DNA of 64,000 bases from Ochotona curzoniae (GCF_017591425.1 NW_024466607.1:17058501-17122500); one strand, 5' to 3'. Positions 34,780 to 61,589 are shown, counted from the first letter of the stretch. Made by a program: numbers and translations. Notes: generated by a model from the letters alone, not told the origin.

Positions 34780-35420
34780 GGGCGCGTGGCAGGTCAGGAC
34801 TGCCCGGGGCCGCCGCGACCTTGCGCGGACAGGCATGAGGTACCCCAGGTAAAGAATCGAGCCTAGAAAGAGGAAGCGAGCCCTTTAAGAAAGCTTCACC
34901 AGTGGGGTGGTGACAGGCGGCGAGTGAAGCGCCACGTGACTTTTCGGCTGGAACGGGAGCGCGTCTTTATAATCTGCTTTCCTTCGCCTCCCTCTCTTTC
35001 CAGGCACCAATCGGTTTTTACGGTAGGCGGGCGCACACCGTATAGGCGACCAATCACAGCCAAAGCAGGCCGTAAGGGGTGGGGACAGGGGCGGGGCTTG
35101 TGGCGGGCCCCACCCCGTGCGGGAAGCGGGCGTGGCCTTGCCGGCTTGAGTGTCGGCTTGCGGGCGGGGCACCGGAGGTGAATGGATCCGCAGGTAGCGC
35201 TTGAACAAAGCGGCTCCTCTCTGACATCGCGCGTGCGCAGACGCTGCCGCGCGTTCCCCACCGAGCCCGGGCGGTGGGCCCCGGCCCTGCTGGCTGCCTG
35301 TTCCCTTCCCAGTCCCTGGCGAGCAGAGCCCGAGTGAGGACCCCGGGGCCCCGGATCTGAGCTCTCAGCTGGTTTCTGAGCAGACGCTGTTTGCACCTCG
35401 TGGCCTCCATTCTGGGCCGT
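34780..35420. promoter_or_regulatory. Second CpG-rich promoter-like block upstream of DUSP7
   Basis: This block is separated from the DUSP7 island by a less CpG-rich stretch at 34480-34780. It contains the E-box CACGTG at 34933-34938, CCAAT at 35007-35011 and 35050-35054, GC boxes near 35088-35097 and 35162-35168, and a full NRF1 match at 35228-35239 (TGCGCACGCGCG on the minus strand). TTATAAAG is present on the minus strand near 34965-34972. The order GC box, CCAAT, CCAAT, TATA-like on the minus strand suggests a start near 34935 reading toward DUSP7. A plus-strand divergent non-coding transcript is the alternative. Confidence 0.55.
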
Positions 35421-36384
35421 GTCTCAGAAGGGCCAGGCTGTCTCACCCAGAGGCCGCAGAAGTGAGGCCAGAGGTGGATGCCCAGAGCGTGAATGAAGGA
35501 GCATCAACTCTCAGCACAGTCCCATGAGCAGTCCAACAACCTGAAGAGTGTCGGGGTCACAGATGTCCAGACCCAGACAGGCAGGTAGAGGCAGAGAGAG
35601 AGAAGGAATGTCCTTCTCAGACACTTTCTGAGCACCTGCCCTGGGCCAGGAGTGTGCAGGGTAAGTGGTCTGGGGGTCAGATGGCATCAGATCAGCTTGC
35701 CTTTCCTCTTGCAGCTGCCCAGCTGGTGGTAATAGGGCAGGCCTATGGCCAGCCTCTCCAAATGGAGTCCCTGTGGTCACTCATTTGCCAGGGGCAACCG
35801 CAAAGCCAGGCCACCAGGTATGGGAAACAGAGGATGTTTTTTCCTCAAATTCTTCCAAACCTTTGCCCCTGACAGATAATACTGGTCAATCAGCGCTATT
35901 TTTGCTCACTGAATTATCCTTTGGCCTCCAACCCAGGCAGGCATGAATGGTTGATTGTGGAAGGTGATTAAAAACCTACAGGTTAGGGCTCCAATTCACC
36001 ACTGTTGCCTCTGCCCCCACCCCCTGATCTCCTCGGGCTCCCTACACAGGGGCCCCTCCTCTTCATACTTCCTCATTCCATCCCACAAACTCCCCCCACC
36101 CCCTGTGCCGGGGCCTCACCTCTGTGGGCCTCTTTCTCATCACTGGAATTCTGCAGGACAGTAAGCAAGACAAGGTGACCCCCTGGCCCCATCTGAAGGT
36201 CTCCCCGGCCTGAGTTCCCTAAAGAGAGCTGGAGTGGGCCAGGCGGCCTCAGGTCTGCCTGCTGCTGTCTTGGGATCACTGCCAGGCACTCCTTCCTCCC
36301 TCACTCTCCCACAGCCTCTCTCTGACTTCTTTGTTCTCAGTCACCCCAGGTTCCCTAGTGGGGTGTGCAGAGCAGAGCTGGTCT

Positions 36385-36450
36385 GACCGTTCTATGGATG
36401 GGAAAGCTGAGGCCCAGGAAGGGTAAGTGTTTGGCCCAAGGGCCTTGGTG
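36385..36450 (-). mobile_element. MIR-like fragment
   Basis: 'ggatgggaaagctgaggcccaggaagggtaagtg' resembles the reversed MIR 3' block and core. Confidence 0.4.
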
Positions 36451-38235
36451 CAGCCCCAGCCAGTGACTCACCCAGCGGGCCTGGCTTGAGTCATGATGGC
36501 CCAGGTGATGGGAAAGCAACACATCTGTCCACCCAGGGGAGCAGGTAAGAAGGTCTTGGGCACAAGGCCTCTTGGGGCTCCTAGCTAGGAGTGCCCACAC
36601 AGACCCCCACACACTGGACTGCCTCATTGTGTTCCTTCCTCTGTCAGCCTGGAAAGACCTGCCAGCTCCCATGGGGAACTGAGACCCATGCTCTCGAGGC
36701 AGCTGTAGCAGGTGCTGCCCCAGTCTAGGGGTTCCCAGGCCACAGGAATGTTTCAGCTCTGGGGAGGCAGAGTGGAAGACACACATAGGGAGCAGCTACC
36801 AATGCCTTCTTGCTTCCCTGGTAAACAGGGCTCATCATCCCACGTGGATGAAGCTCCAGGACACTGCCTGGACCCCTCCTCCCTGGCCCTGGCCCCACCT
36901 CCACCCCACAGGGAGCAGCAAAGCAGTTTTTTGAGAATGTCAGTACCACCTGGTCTTCCCCTGCTCTAAAGCCACCTGCTGTCCCTGGCAGAGTCTAGCA
37001 GAGTTCTTCGCTCTATGGCCAGCAGGGCCCTCGGTGGTCTGGTTTTGCTTGTGTGGCCAGAGCTTCTTTCCCCGGTCTCCTACAGCCTCCCAGGCTCCCT
37101 TCCTCTCCCCTCCAACCCAGACCCTGATGCTGTCCAGCCTGCTCCCTCTGTGAGGCTGGATACATATTAGTGTCCATCTCTTCTTCCCCAGCTCTTCTCT
37201 GGTTACCCTTTCCCAAACCCATGCCTCCTCCAGGCCAGAGGCACCCAGAAAGTAGCAAGGCCGGGACTGGAACCTTAGCCTCCTTCGAGAACTTTCTGTG
37301 CTGTCAGCTATGAGAACATAATCCTATGACTGAAAGAAAGGTAGCTGGCTCTCTCTTACCTTGCCAGATGGTTCTGGAAGCTTTCATCTTCATTTCCTAA
37401 CTTGAGCCTTAGCCTGCCATGCCCAGTAGCACTCAGTGAGAGTTCATGGGCCCTGGAGGCCCCTGCCCTCACTAGCTGGCAGGACCACATCCCTAGGCCT
37501 GTCTTCCCCCCTCCCAGGTACAGCTGCTTCCTTCATACAGGGCAGGGTGGTCCTGTGTCTCTGCTCCCCCATCTTGGGTCCCACATACTAGCAGCAGGAG
37601 GGACTGGTGGGGGAGAGGGCTCTGATGCAGCCAGATACCGTGGCACTGGGTCACCCCTAGAGCCAGGAGAGCAGGCACTCAGCTGCTGGGGAAAGCAGGT
37701 TGGCGGTATACCATATTCTTGGGGCTCAGCTGGGCTGGGTTTTCTGCCTAAATCTGTGCGTCCCTAACTGCAAAGTCCCCAGCATCCCTGCCCCTTCATT
37801 TACCTGACACTCCAGGGTCTATGGTTAGCACGCCCATGAGCACACCCGGAGCTTCGGGGGACAGAATCAAGGGAGTTCTGTCCACATGGGGACTGTGTCA
37901 GCCTTGGCCTCCCAACTGAAGCTTCTGATGCCCACTTGAGGCCTGGAGCCCCAAGGGGTTCAACGGGGGAGTAGGAGGCCTACTTATGCGGTTACAGTAA
38001 GGGTGGGGAGCAGGGACTGGCTGGGGTGCCCTGGCTGTATTTGTCAGATCAGCTGGTGGGTCTGTGATGGGAGGGCTGGCCACAGAAGGCTCCTGACGGA
38101 CAAAGAAGCCAGTCCTGTGTTCTGAGGCTTGGGAAGGCGGAGGGCAAGAATTCCCAGGGCCCCTGGCGGGCGGATGTGCCAGGGGCCTGGGCTGGGTCCG
38201 CCTCGGGTGGGCAGGTCCCTCTGTAGCTGCTGGGC

Positions 38236-38254
38236 TTAATTGCCTTATTAGCAT
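38236..38254. promoter_or_regulatory. AT-rich homeodomain-like patch
   Basis: TTAATTGCC immediately followed by TTATTAGCAT lies in GC-rich unique sequence upstream of DUSP7. Confidence 0.3.
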
Positions 38255-39351
38255 CCGCCTGCTGCCTGGGCCTGTCAGGTCCCCTCCCTGCCTGCCCACG
38301 CCGCCCTTTCAGGAATCCTTCCTATGAGGTGCTGACGGTGACAGTGACAGAGTTGAGGATGATTCTGGGGAGGTGGCCTGGGAACGAGCCGGCTTGGGCC
38401 AGGCACGGGATTGCTGGTTCGTGGCCTCAAGGCCCAGTCCCATCCCACCTGGGCTAGGCTGTGTTCACAGGCAGGCAGCACCAGGAAATCATCTGGGGGA
38501 TCCCCTGGCTGGCCCAGCCCCACCCAGCCCTAAGCCAGGGCGGACTCCCTTCCTGGAGAGACAAGGGTCCTCAGGAGACAGGGGATGCAGTGAACTCTGT
38601 CTCTTGGGGTTCGGGGAGTGGGGAACAGTGTGTACAAGGGGGCTAGCTTTGCTGGGGACAGGCTAGGGGACATGCAGCAGGTCACATCAGACTGCTGTTT
38701 GGCGGGCAGGAGGCAGTAAGCCGTGGTGAGGGCCTGGCCCAGTTTTCTATGTGCCCGGGGAAGTGGGGTGAGGGCTTGGGAGAGACAAGATGGGAAGGCC
38801 TTTGGGTCACGGGCATGGGAGGGGACCTGGAAGCAGCTGTGCCAGGAGTGTGGGCAGAAGGGCTGTATTGACGGGGAGGGGATGGAAGACAAAGAAGCTC
38901 TTCTGAACCTGGTGCCAGTGGCTGCCCCATCCCAAGGCTGGCATGGCCATGGGATGGACACTCCCAATACTCTGGACCTGCCAGTGCAGATCCCGCAGTA
39001 CAAGGAGGGCTCTGCCTGTCAGATGCATGCCTCTTTGTATGCCCAAGACACCCACCCACCTGCCCACAGGATGATGGAGGGAGCACTGGGGTCATCCCAG
39101 CTGCACGCTGGCCTCCTACACACCCTTCCTTAGCTGTCACCCCATTCAGTCCCTTCCCCTTGCTCCCCATGGCTCTCCAGGATACCAGGCTTGCCAGGTC
39201 CACCTGGATAGAGGGGTCCTGAAGTCCAGTAACTGGAAGCAGAGAACTGGGTGGCCTCAGCTGCCCTGTATGGGAGGTGGCCAAAGGTTCTGACAAGTCC
39301 TGCAGGGAGGTAGCTGGCTTGGCTTTGCTCATCCAGGCTGTTCCAAACTGG

Positions 39352-39359
39352 TGACGTCA
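39352..39359. promoter_or_regulatory. CRE palindrome TGACGTCA
   Basis: A perfect CREB/ATF octamer 5.3 kb upstream of the DUSP7 start codon in unique sequence. It is a motif match only. Confidence 0.35.
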
Positions 39360-41133
39360 GCAGCAGTGGGGCTTTTTGTTGTTGTTTTTGCAAAGGCTCT
39401 ACTCAACCCACGGAAGGCAGCCTTCAGGAGGGAATAGGGCTGCTGTCACTCAGCAACTCTGCATGATGCATGTCCTTCCCACTTTTCAGATGGGACTCTG
39501 GGGGCCATCAAGTTAAACCGCACAGCAACCCCTGCTCTAGGGGTCCTTAGCTCTGTGTTCCCAGCTAGCCTTGCTGCCCAGGTGGGATCAGAGGTCCCTC
39601 CCTATACTCACCTCCTGGGAGGCTGGACGCCCCCAAAGCAGGCAGCAGAAGCTGCAAAGGAGCCAGGTGCAGGGCTGCACTCTGCCCCTCCCACACTGGC
39701 CAGCTCTTGACTATGACCGGCTCCTTGTGGGCTCCAGTTCAGGGCTGCGCTGAGCCAGACAGGGGCCAGACAAGGGGAGGCTGCCACATTTCCGCTTGGG
39801 AACTGCAGCCAGGCCTTCTCCCCAAGCCCAGGCCAGAGTTAGGTTACGAGCCCTGAGGGTCTCCTAATGAGTTCCACATGCGAGCGGGAAAGAGGAGGGG
39901 GCATAGGGCCTGGGAGGGGATTGCAAGCATATGTGCTGGGGGAGGGGGAAGACTATCCCCAGAAGTGCTGGTGCCCACTTCCTCCCGCCCCCCCCACCCC
40001 TTGCCTCCGCAGGTTGACTGCTAGGCCCCTGTAGAAGGCCCCCTGTCCAGTGGCCGGGTAGGGGAGTGGCAAAGAGAAGCCCACCCCCTCCTTCAGGTGG
40101 AGAAAGCTGACACCTGGCCTGCTTGGGGTGCAAGCCAGCAGAGGGGCAGGACAGAGCCAGGCTGCTGGGAGGGTCTGGCAAGCCGAGACAGGAGAAAGCC
40201 AGAGCCTGAAAGCTCCAGTCCTCACAGCTAGTGTCGTCTCTGGTCCATGGCTGGCATGTGGCTCGGTCACTCATGCTGGGACTCTATGTAGAGGTGAGAT
40301 GTTCGGAGGCATGAAGTGAAGCCAGAGCATTTCTGACCATGAGAATAGCAGGCCCTGGGGCTGGGAAAGAACTAAGAGGCTAGTGTGACTGGAGGGGTCT
40401 GGGGAGGGTAGACGGGTGGGCCGAGTAGGGGTGGCACAACCTATCTCGCAGGTTATTCTGATGATTTTTCATCGTTAGCACTCAGGAGAGGAAGATGCAC
40501 TGATAGCACACGGGGTGGGTCAAGACCACTCCACAGGTCTCAGCATCTTGGGAGCTCACTCGGGGCAGCCTGGGAGGCGGCCATAGCCCAGCCTTCCTGG
40601 ATAGCTTGGAACAGTACCTGACATGCACCCGGGGGTCCCTGTTGCTGCAGCTCTCCCAAACCACAAACATTCCTAAGGCGGCACTGGACACACCTCTCAG
40701 AAGGTCATAAGCACCTTGATGAAGCTCGATTCCTGGACACATCCCAACAACTGGGGGCACTGGACCCAATCCAAGGACCAGGGCCCACCCCAGGAGTACA
40801 GGTACAGTCCCATAGGTGAACCACCAAGTGCCTGGTGACATAATGCACCTTTTGCTCCTGGTTGCCAGGTTGAGTGGAGGGCCAGCTGGTGGGAGCCACG
40901 TTCTAGGCAGCTATTGAGGAGCCAGCCCAGGAGCAGTTGTCTTAGGAGGAAGATGCTGGGGTCGGCACTCCATTCCCACCTTGGGCATGAGGCCTGTCTT
41001 TGGGGAGGGGCAGGTACCCCAGGAGACAGAGATCTAGGAGAGGCCAGCTGAGTAGCGTGTCTACCAGACCTAGGATCTGGGACTAAGAGAACAATGGGCT
41101 GGGTAAGGGCAGGCACCGGGGAATTTGGAACCC

Positions 41134-41170
41134 TAAAGTCACCACTTCAAGTCACCTTAAAGTCACCACT
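41134..41170 (+). repeat. Short imperfect tandem repeat
   Basis: taaagtcaccact occurs at 41134-41146 and 41158-41170 with a partial copy between them. Confidence 0.7.
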
Positions 41171-43917
41171 AGGGTCCTGGTGCCCAGCTGCAGAGAATGG
41201 AGACAGAGAATGCTCTACAGAGGCTGCTGCTGCTGGCAGGGCCTCTGCCCACCGGGTCCCTACAAAGGATGCCACAGTCCCACTTTCAGGAACACACACT
41301 TGTGCCTAGAAGAGAAGTTCAGAGGCAAGAAAGGGAAGCTGAGGGAAGCCATCACTTCCTCCCGCAGCAAGGTTCCTCATCTTGGCGTGCACGTTTCTCA
41401 CAGGGCTGGTGGGAAGGGGCGGGGGCCACTGCAAGTCCTCCTGGCCAGCTGAATGGCCACACTCCTGGTCTCGCTCTACAAGTGTGTTCTTGACCGAGGG
41501 CTTCTGGGAGGACAGCCTCTGGCAGGGCAGCAACTCCACAGCAGGTGCCCCTTTCATCTCAAGTGTGGCTGTGAGGGCCCACCTTGCAGACTTGGGTGCT
41601 CTAGGCTGAGCCTCTATTTCTCCAAGCACCCGCAATTCCCTCCCCAGCAGCCTGGGATGGGTGGAGCTAGGGGTTGGGGTCCTTGTGAGGAACTCAGGGA
41701 TTGAGTCCTTGTCCAGCTTAAATGACTACATCCCAGTAAAAGCTGAAGCCATGAGGGCCCATCTGGATCAAGCCTCGAGGGAGATGAGGTTAATGAGAGC
41801 GGGTGGGTGGTGGGGCCAGCATGACTCACCCCAGCTTGCTCAGCGGGCTGGGCTTCCGGGATTCCCGGCAATCGTGGGTACCCACCCCCAGCCTTAGTGA
41901 CAGGAGTCACCTTGAAGTGCTGGCTTCCTTGGCCAGGGAGGGACCCCAAGACCCTGAGCTGACTGATTCCTGACAAGGGCATGTGTGGTCAGAAGCCTCC
42001 CTGCAGCCCCGTGGTGATGGCTCTCATTCTGCACAGGAGGCTGCTGCTCTGGTCGCCCAGGGAGGTGGGCTGGATAGATGTTCCTCCCAGGGATGCAAAG
42101 GCAGTACGGATCATAGTCGGGACCCCAATTTCTTTGCTCCACCTTTGCCTTGCCCCTCACAAGCTCCAGAACCAGAATGATCAAGCAGGAAGCTCTGGCA
42201 ACAGACAGCAGGACACAGGGCTAAGGCCTGTGTGGGGCAGGCAGATGGCAGGGTCTTCTCAGTGCTGGCTTTACTGCCTTGGGTCACCGGACCCAGGGAC
42301 TCCTAGGCATGAGCATTCACTCAGAGACAAGGCACAGGTAGGCTCGGAACCTGCATCTTCCTCCTGCGGTTGCCTGGGCAGGAGTGTCCAGGGGTGTCTC
42401 TGGAACCCCAAGGAGTTACTGGAGGAAAAATAGGGCATGGCAATGGAAACTGGTTTTTTTGTTGTTGAGAAAGTCAGGGCAAGTGGGAACTGCTGCTGGG
42501 ATGTACTTCCTGCCCAAGGGCCCAGTCCCATCACTTCTTCCTAACAGACAAGAAATAAAACAAAGGAAAGAGGGAGGGAGGAGAAGAGGGAGGAGAGATC
42601 TGCAGTGGGGTTTTTTGGGAACTGTTACCAAAATCCAAAATTAGGAGAGATGACGGCTGAGCTGACGCACCTGCGCTTCCAGAAGGCCTGCTTTTGTGCT
42701 TGGCAGGCAGCAGAGGAGATTGGTAGCAGCCCCAGTCACAGGGGAGCACTGGGTAGGGCTGGCAGCAAGCATTGCTTGGGGAAACAACACAAATCAAATC
42801 CCCCCAACACATGGGCCCCTGCCCTGCCACCAACTGGGAGGGTGTCCAGCTCGGGGGTCCTGCAGCACCTTCATGGGCAGGAGAGGGTGAGGGAACCAAG
42901 GCTGGGTGAGCAGCATCCAGAGTGGGCAGGGCTACCCAGGACTCTGCCCGCCTTCTTTCCCTGGAGCAACCTGTGCCCCCACCCTGGTCCCAGTTAGAGC
43001 AGCAGGGTATTGCTTTGGAAAAACTGGACCTCCCCATAGCTCTGCCCCCAGCAGTGACACACCAAGTCTAGACCTGAAGGAGGCAGGCCTGTGTCATGCA
43101 CCACATTCCAAGAACGGATGTCCCCCAATCCAGGGCTGGCTAGTACATCCAGCAGAGGAGGAGGGCTGGGCTGCTCCTGGACAGCCTCCCCAGAAGCCTG
43201 CACATTGGGCAAGTGGGCCTTTGGCCTGCCTCCTCTGCGGAGCCCACATCCGGCTGGCCAAGAACTAGCGTCCCAGAACCGCCCCTCTGAAGCGGGAGTG
43301 GGAGCCCTGGGGCAAGTCTTGTGCCAACCCAGACCACTTCCATCCAATCCACACTCCCTGCCAAAGAGAAAGGCCACATTTCCAGATGCCGACCTTTACT
43401 CTGGAGTAAGCTCAACACAGGGGTGATGGCCACCCTTGTCTGGCCTGAGTCAGGGCTACTGTCTAGCGCCTTGGAGAGGACAGGCGTTGCGTTGTCCCTG
43501 CTAAAGGGCCAGCACTTCCCTTTGGAGACAACCTTGGCTGGGCTGGATCATCAGAGATCCAATACCTGGTAGGGTTCCAGGTGCCATCTGGAATCTACAA
43601 CAGGTAGACGGTAGATGGTAGCTGGTCAGTAGGAGGGCCAGTGTGGGACATGCTGCACCCCTGTGCTGCCTGGTCTCCAAGTGACACAGCCCCTACCTGC
43701 AAGTTCAGACCAGCAGGCTGCAGGGTCACCAGAGACAACTACAGCAGGTCCCCTGAGGCCTCTTCCCCACCCACAGAGCAATGACAGCTGTTGTGTCATC
43801 CTACTGGGGATGCTGCAAGGCAGGGGTGGGGAGGACCAGGGGGCTTCCCTAGAGCACTGCTCCACACTAGATTGGGACAGTGCACACCTTGCAACCACCA
43901 AGAGTGGCTTTGGAAAT

Positions 43918-43998
43918 GACGAGTCAGAGGCACAGAGAGGTTTGGTCACAATGTTGAGGTCACACAGGTGGTAGGCAGACCCAAGGCCAGAGCTTCCC
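43918..43998 (-). mobile_element. MIR fragment
   Basis: 'gcacagagaggtttggtcacaatgttgaggtcacacaggtgg' matches the reversed MIR core (cacagagaggttaagtaacttgcccaaggtcacacagc). Confidence 0.55.
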
Positions 43999-44923
43999 TA
44001 ACATTCTGCTGGTTTTGTTTGTTTGTTTTAATCAGAAATCAGCATGGGCTTCGCCACATCAGTACAAGTGCTTAGAGTCGGGCTGTGTTCCTACCTGGAG
44101 GCTGCAAAGGCTGGGAATCATTAACCACACACGTGTGGTACTTGTGTTGGGGTGCTGACAGCTCCTGGGGAGATGGACACCCCCAGCCCCCAGGGCAGGA
44201 CAGGTGAAGGACACACAGAGAACACTCACACAGAGGCAGAGGAAGATGCCCTGGGGACCCTCCTGAGCAAATAGAAATGTGGGGCCTATCAGAGAGAGGT
44301 GGATGTCACACAGGCTCTGGCTGCCTTGGCGGAGGGTGCTTGGGGCTCACAGGCAAGCCTGGTTGGGCCTGCCCCAGGCACTAAGTTCATTCTCCTTTTA
44401 TGGGTCCCAAGCACTGGACTAATGAGGTTTCCACCAGATCAAGCCATTCCTGCAACAAGATCAGTCAAGTTGGTTTTAATGTTCCAATTCCTTTGCTCTC
44501 CTGCAAGCAAGGAGGAGCAAGCTGCCAGGCCCTAGTGCACATGGGCAGGACAGACAGAAGTGAAGGTCGCTGCACAGTCCCTGCCTACCCCAGTGAGCAT
44601 GGGCAAACCTGATTCCTAAGTGCCCACTTGAGCATTTTTTTCAGATTTGAGGAGCACTCCTGATACCTCTGACCAAGGAGCCATCCATTTCTAGCCCATG
44701 GCAGGGAAAGGCATGAGGAGCAAGCCAGGTGGACAAGACCAGAGGTAGCAAGTGCTAACAAGGGGCTCTCTCATGGTAAACTGAACGTGGTCCTGGTGGG
44801 TTGATTTCAAGCTTCTTCATCGTGGAGCTGCCCTCCTGCAAACAGCAAGCTAAGGCCAGAACTGCATTAAGCCCTGGGGCTCAGGGATGGATGTGATTCC
44901 CACTGAGTTGAAACCTTCCCCCC

Positions 44924-44929
44924 TTTATT
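44924..44929 (-). terminator. POC1A: Candidate POC1A poly(A) signal AATAAA
   Basis: The minus strand reads GGATAAATAAAGGGG, with AATAAA about 75 nt after the stop codon. It is the only canonical hexamer I noticed between the stop and about 43900. It would give an unusually short 3' UTR, so a more distal non-canonical signal remains possible. Confidence 0.4.
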
Positions 44930-45004
44930 TATCCAAGTCCCATGGTACAAATCCCTGGCCTGCCACCCCCCAAATCGACTGTGCTCTGATTCGTGCTCCC
45001 ATGA

Positions 45005-58770
<13,766 letters not shown>

Positions 58771-60454
58771 CTGAAGACACAGAGAAGAGAGTTCCTTAAG
58801 TCTGTTCTGTGCTTGAGGAAACACTGAGAGCAACATCTGCTCTGAAGGAGTCAATGGAAAACCAGCAGTTCCAAGTGTCAGAAAGAAGAGAAATGTGGTA
58901 GGGTTCCCGCCTCTGTTCACATGTCTGACCTTCTGGGCAGGGGCCAGGCTGGAGGTGCCAAGGGGTAAGGGCCTGGGCAGGCAGGCCTGAGTGCCCGCAG
59001 CTTATTCAAAAGCCCTCCAGGAGGTGGGCTGTCTCCCGACTCTTCACATAGCTTGCACCCTCCAGCAGCATCTCTGTGAGCCCAGAGACACCAAGGCCCA
59101 CTTTGGCCCTCACAGCACCCCTCCTCTGGGTCAGCTTCACTCCAGAACCTATCCCCAGGACTCCCCAGGCCCCTCCTCAAGGCCCAGCAGCTGCTGCCCA
59201 GAACGGTGACCCTGGATCACCTGCAGAGAAAAAGGCTCTGTGTGACTATCCCAGCTGATGGTGGCAGGAGTCGGAACCCACTGAGCTGTGAGGGGCCTGT
59301 TGTCTCTGCCTGTCTCTCTGCAGCTCCAGACTCTACCAAGTCAACGCCTACTGGGCACTCATGCGAAGCTTCACTTAACCTCGGGAATATATTTTCAGTA
59401 GAAGGGGTGCCTACAGCTACAGGTGCCTGTAGGAACACCATGCCCAGTGATGGCTCACACTTGGGGTCCACCCCAAGGCCTCAGAGACCCATAGACGCTG
59501 CCTCACCGATGGGTACTGCCAATGTTACCACCTCATTGCCCAGCTTCACCAATCCTCGTGGGTGCTCTGCAAGGTAGCACAGTGGCCTGCCTCCTGCTTC
59601 CACACCCTGGTGTCTCTCTCGTTCATGGGCACTCACAGCTGAAGATGCCTTCAGTCACCTGCTTCCTGTGCCAGGCATCCCATCCTCTCCTTACCCTTGC
59701 AACCCCTGCATCCCTAATCAGGAACTCTTTGTTGCCTGCTTGCCCCAGCATCCTGTGCTCCCCCAAAACCCAGGACACTGACAGAGATCAAGGCCCACCA
59801 ATTTCCCACTTATCACAGTCAAGGCTATCCCACCCAGCATCTTCCTGCCCACTGTGCAAAGGCCCCTGGAGTCTCCTGGTTATGATGGAGCTCTCTGAGG
59901 ATGCCATGTTCTCACCCAGCCTGTGGCCTTGATGACACTGGGTTACCTGTAGCCTGGCCTGCTGTCCGCAGCAGCCGAGTCCCAGGTAGATGCTCTGCCC
60001 TCAACAGGCCTGGGGTCTCTGAATCATCCCAGGAGAGGACTCCCAAGCAGCAGAGGAGGAACAGGATGGCACAAGTCGCCCACCTGCGGCTTTTTGCTCA
60101 TTAGAAAAGTGTTCTAATGCTATGGGTCACAAACCCGCGAGGGCACGTTGACCTGAGCGTGGACACATCCAGCTTTGCTGAACATGAGACCCAGGCAGAG
60201 GAATGTTTTCTAGCCATGGGTGGTGCCATGTCCTTGTGCCCTTCATCAGCAGCCTGGCTAGGCACTGCCACCATTCCGGCAGACCATGGACAGGAGGGCT
60301 AGGCTCTTCTAGTTCTCCAGGAATCCACACCCATCAGTCTTCAGTGCCCAGATAGAAGTCTATCCCTCAAACAAACTTGCCAGCCTTGCTAGGATAGCTT
60401 TCCATCCACAACAGGGGTCCACAGGGCCAGGCAGTGTTGCTGGGAAACACAGGA

Positions 60455-60932
60455 GGGTGCAGTAGTTAAAATCACAACTCACAGGAGACGTGGCTGAAAT
60501 CCAAGCTCCACCCGTTGGGCCAGTGTTGTGGCATAAAGCATGTTAAGCCTCTGCCTGCAGTGCCAATATCCCATATGGGTGCCAGTTTGAGTCCTGGCTG
60601 CTTCACTTCTGATCCAGTTCCCTACTAATATACCTTGAAAAGGCAGAGGAAGCTGGTCCAAAATGTTCAGACCCCTGTATCTTCATGAGAGAGCCAGATA
60701 AAGCTCCCAGCTGCCGGCTTCAACCTGTCCTATTACAACTATCTAGGGAGCAAATCAACATGGGAGATTTCTATACCTCACACACCCCACTGCGTAACTC
60801 TGCCTTCCAAATAAGTAAATCCTTAAAAAAAAAAAAAAAGCTTTGCCACTGACCAGCTGGGTAGCAGTGCCAAGAAAGAGGCCAAACTTCTCTAGTCCTC
60901 TACTTCATCTGGAAAATGGGAATGATGCCTGG
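60455..60932 (+). mobile_element. MIR element split by a C-SINE
   Basis: The MIR 5' half (gtgcagtagttaaaatcac, tggctgaaatccaagctcc) ends near 60513. Its 3' half resumes at about 60840 (gccactgaccagctgggtagc, cctctacttcatctggaaaatggg). The halves join in register, so the SINE inserted into a pre-existing MIR. Confidence 0.65.
60516..60839 (+). mobile_element. C-SINE inserted in MIR
   Basis: It starts 'tgggccagtgttgtggcataaagc' and contains 'atatcccatatgggtgccag', 'gttccctactaatatacc' and 'gggagcaaatcaacatggg', ending 'ccaaataagtaaatcc' and 15 A. The word aagct occurs at both flanks, a possible remnant of the target-site duplication. Confidence 0.85.
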
Positions 60933-61589
60933 TCAGTCCTTCAAAAGGCTGAGCTGTGCGAGGGGCCTGTCTGCAGTTACCAGCACACTCACAGTCCTGG
61001 GCCCACGGCTCCCAGGGGTCCCACTTCCAGCCCGGGACACTCTTGCCCTAGACGCCCATTCTTCACTGCTCCTCCAGGCAAGGCCACTGGAGCGGGGCTG
61101 AGGGCCAGAAGTGGGCCAGACTGCTGCTGCCTGGGCTGGAAGGGACGGAAATTCTGAGTGTTTCTGCAGAATGGCCAGAACCTCCTGGAACTAAGCTGCA
61201 CTTTTGGAAGCAGCGGGGGTGTAACGAGCACACTGACTGCAGTGACAGACACGCTTCTTCTGAGTTACAGCTGAGCCAGCTCCAGGGGCGCTGAGGACAG
61301 CAACCACAGTGCCCTGGCCCAGTGGGGTGGTCTTCTGAAGGCAGATGCAGGACCATTTAGCTTGCCCAACACTATATGCTTTCATAGGGTCTTTCTGTTT
61401 TATCACAACAGACTGGGAAGGACTGGTTGGGGCCATCCATCTTGGAGTCCAGGGCTGCCCCATGTTTTCTCCACCTCCTTGTTAGCTCTCATCAGAAGAC
61501 ATGACAACACCAAGCTTGCCAGCAGCCTGGTGACCACCGTTGTTCATCTGCTGCACTGGCACCCCCATCAGTATCCCCTCACCTCATTC

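Larger units (their letters stand above)
35421..44920. other. Intergenic stretch between DUSP7 and POC1A
   Basis: No gene recognised. Weak reverse MIR pieces occur near 36385-36450 and 43918-43998. There is a CRE palindrome at 39352-39359, an AT-rich homeodomain-like patch near 38236-38254 and a short tandem repeat at 41134-41170. There is no C-SINE in the whole interval. Confidence 0.55.

Noticed and set aside
33646..34866. 406-codon plus-strand open frame across the DUSP7 CpG island
   Set aside because: It begins at GTG, is antisense to DUSP7 exon 1 and its promoter, is Ala/Pro/Arg-rich with no domain, and is explained by stop-codon scarcity in very GC-rich DNA.
34896..35396. 166-codon minus-strand frame in the upstream CpG block
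   Set aside because: It has basic, low-complexity composition with no family resemblance and overlaps promoter motifs; it is probably a GC-driven chance frame.
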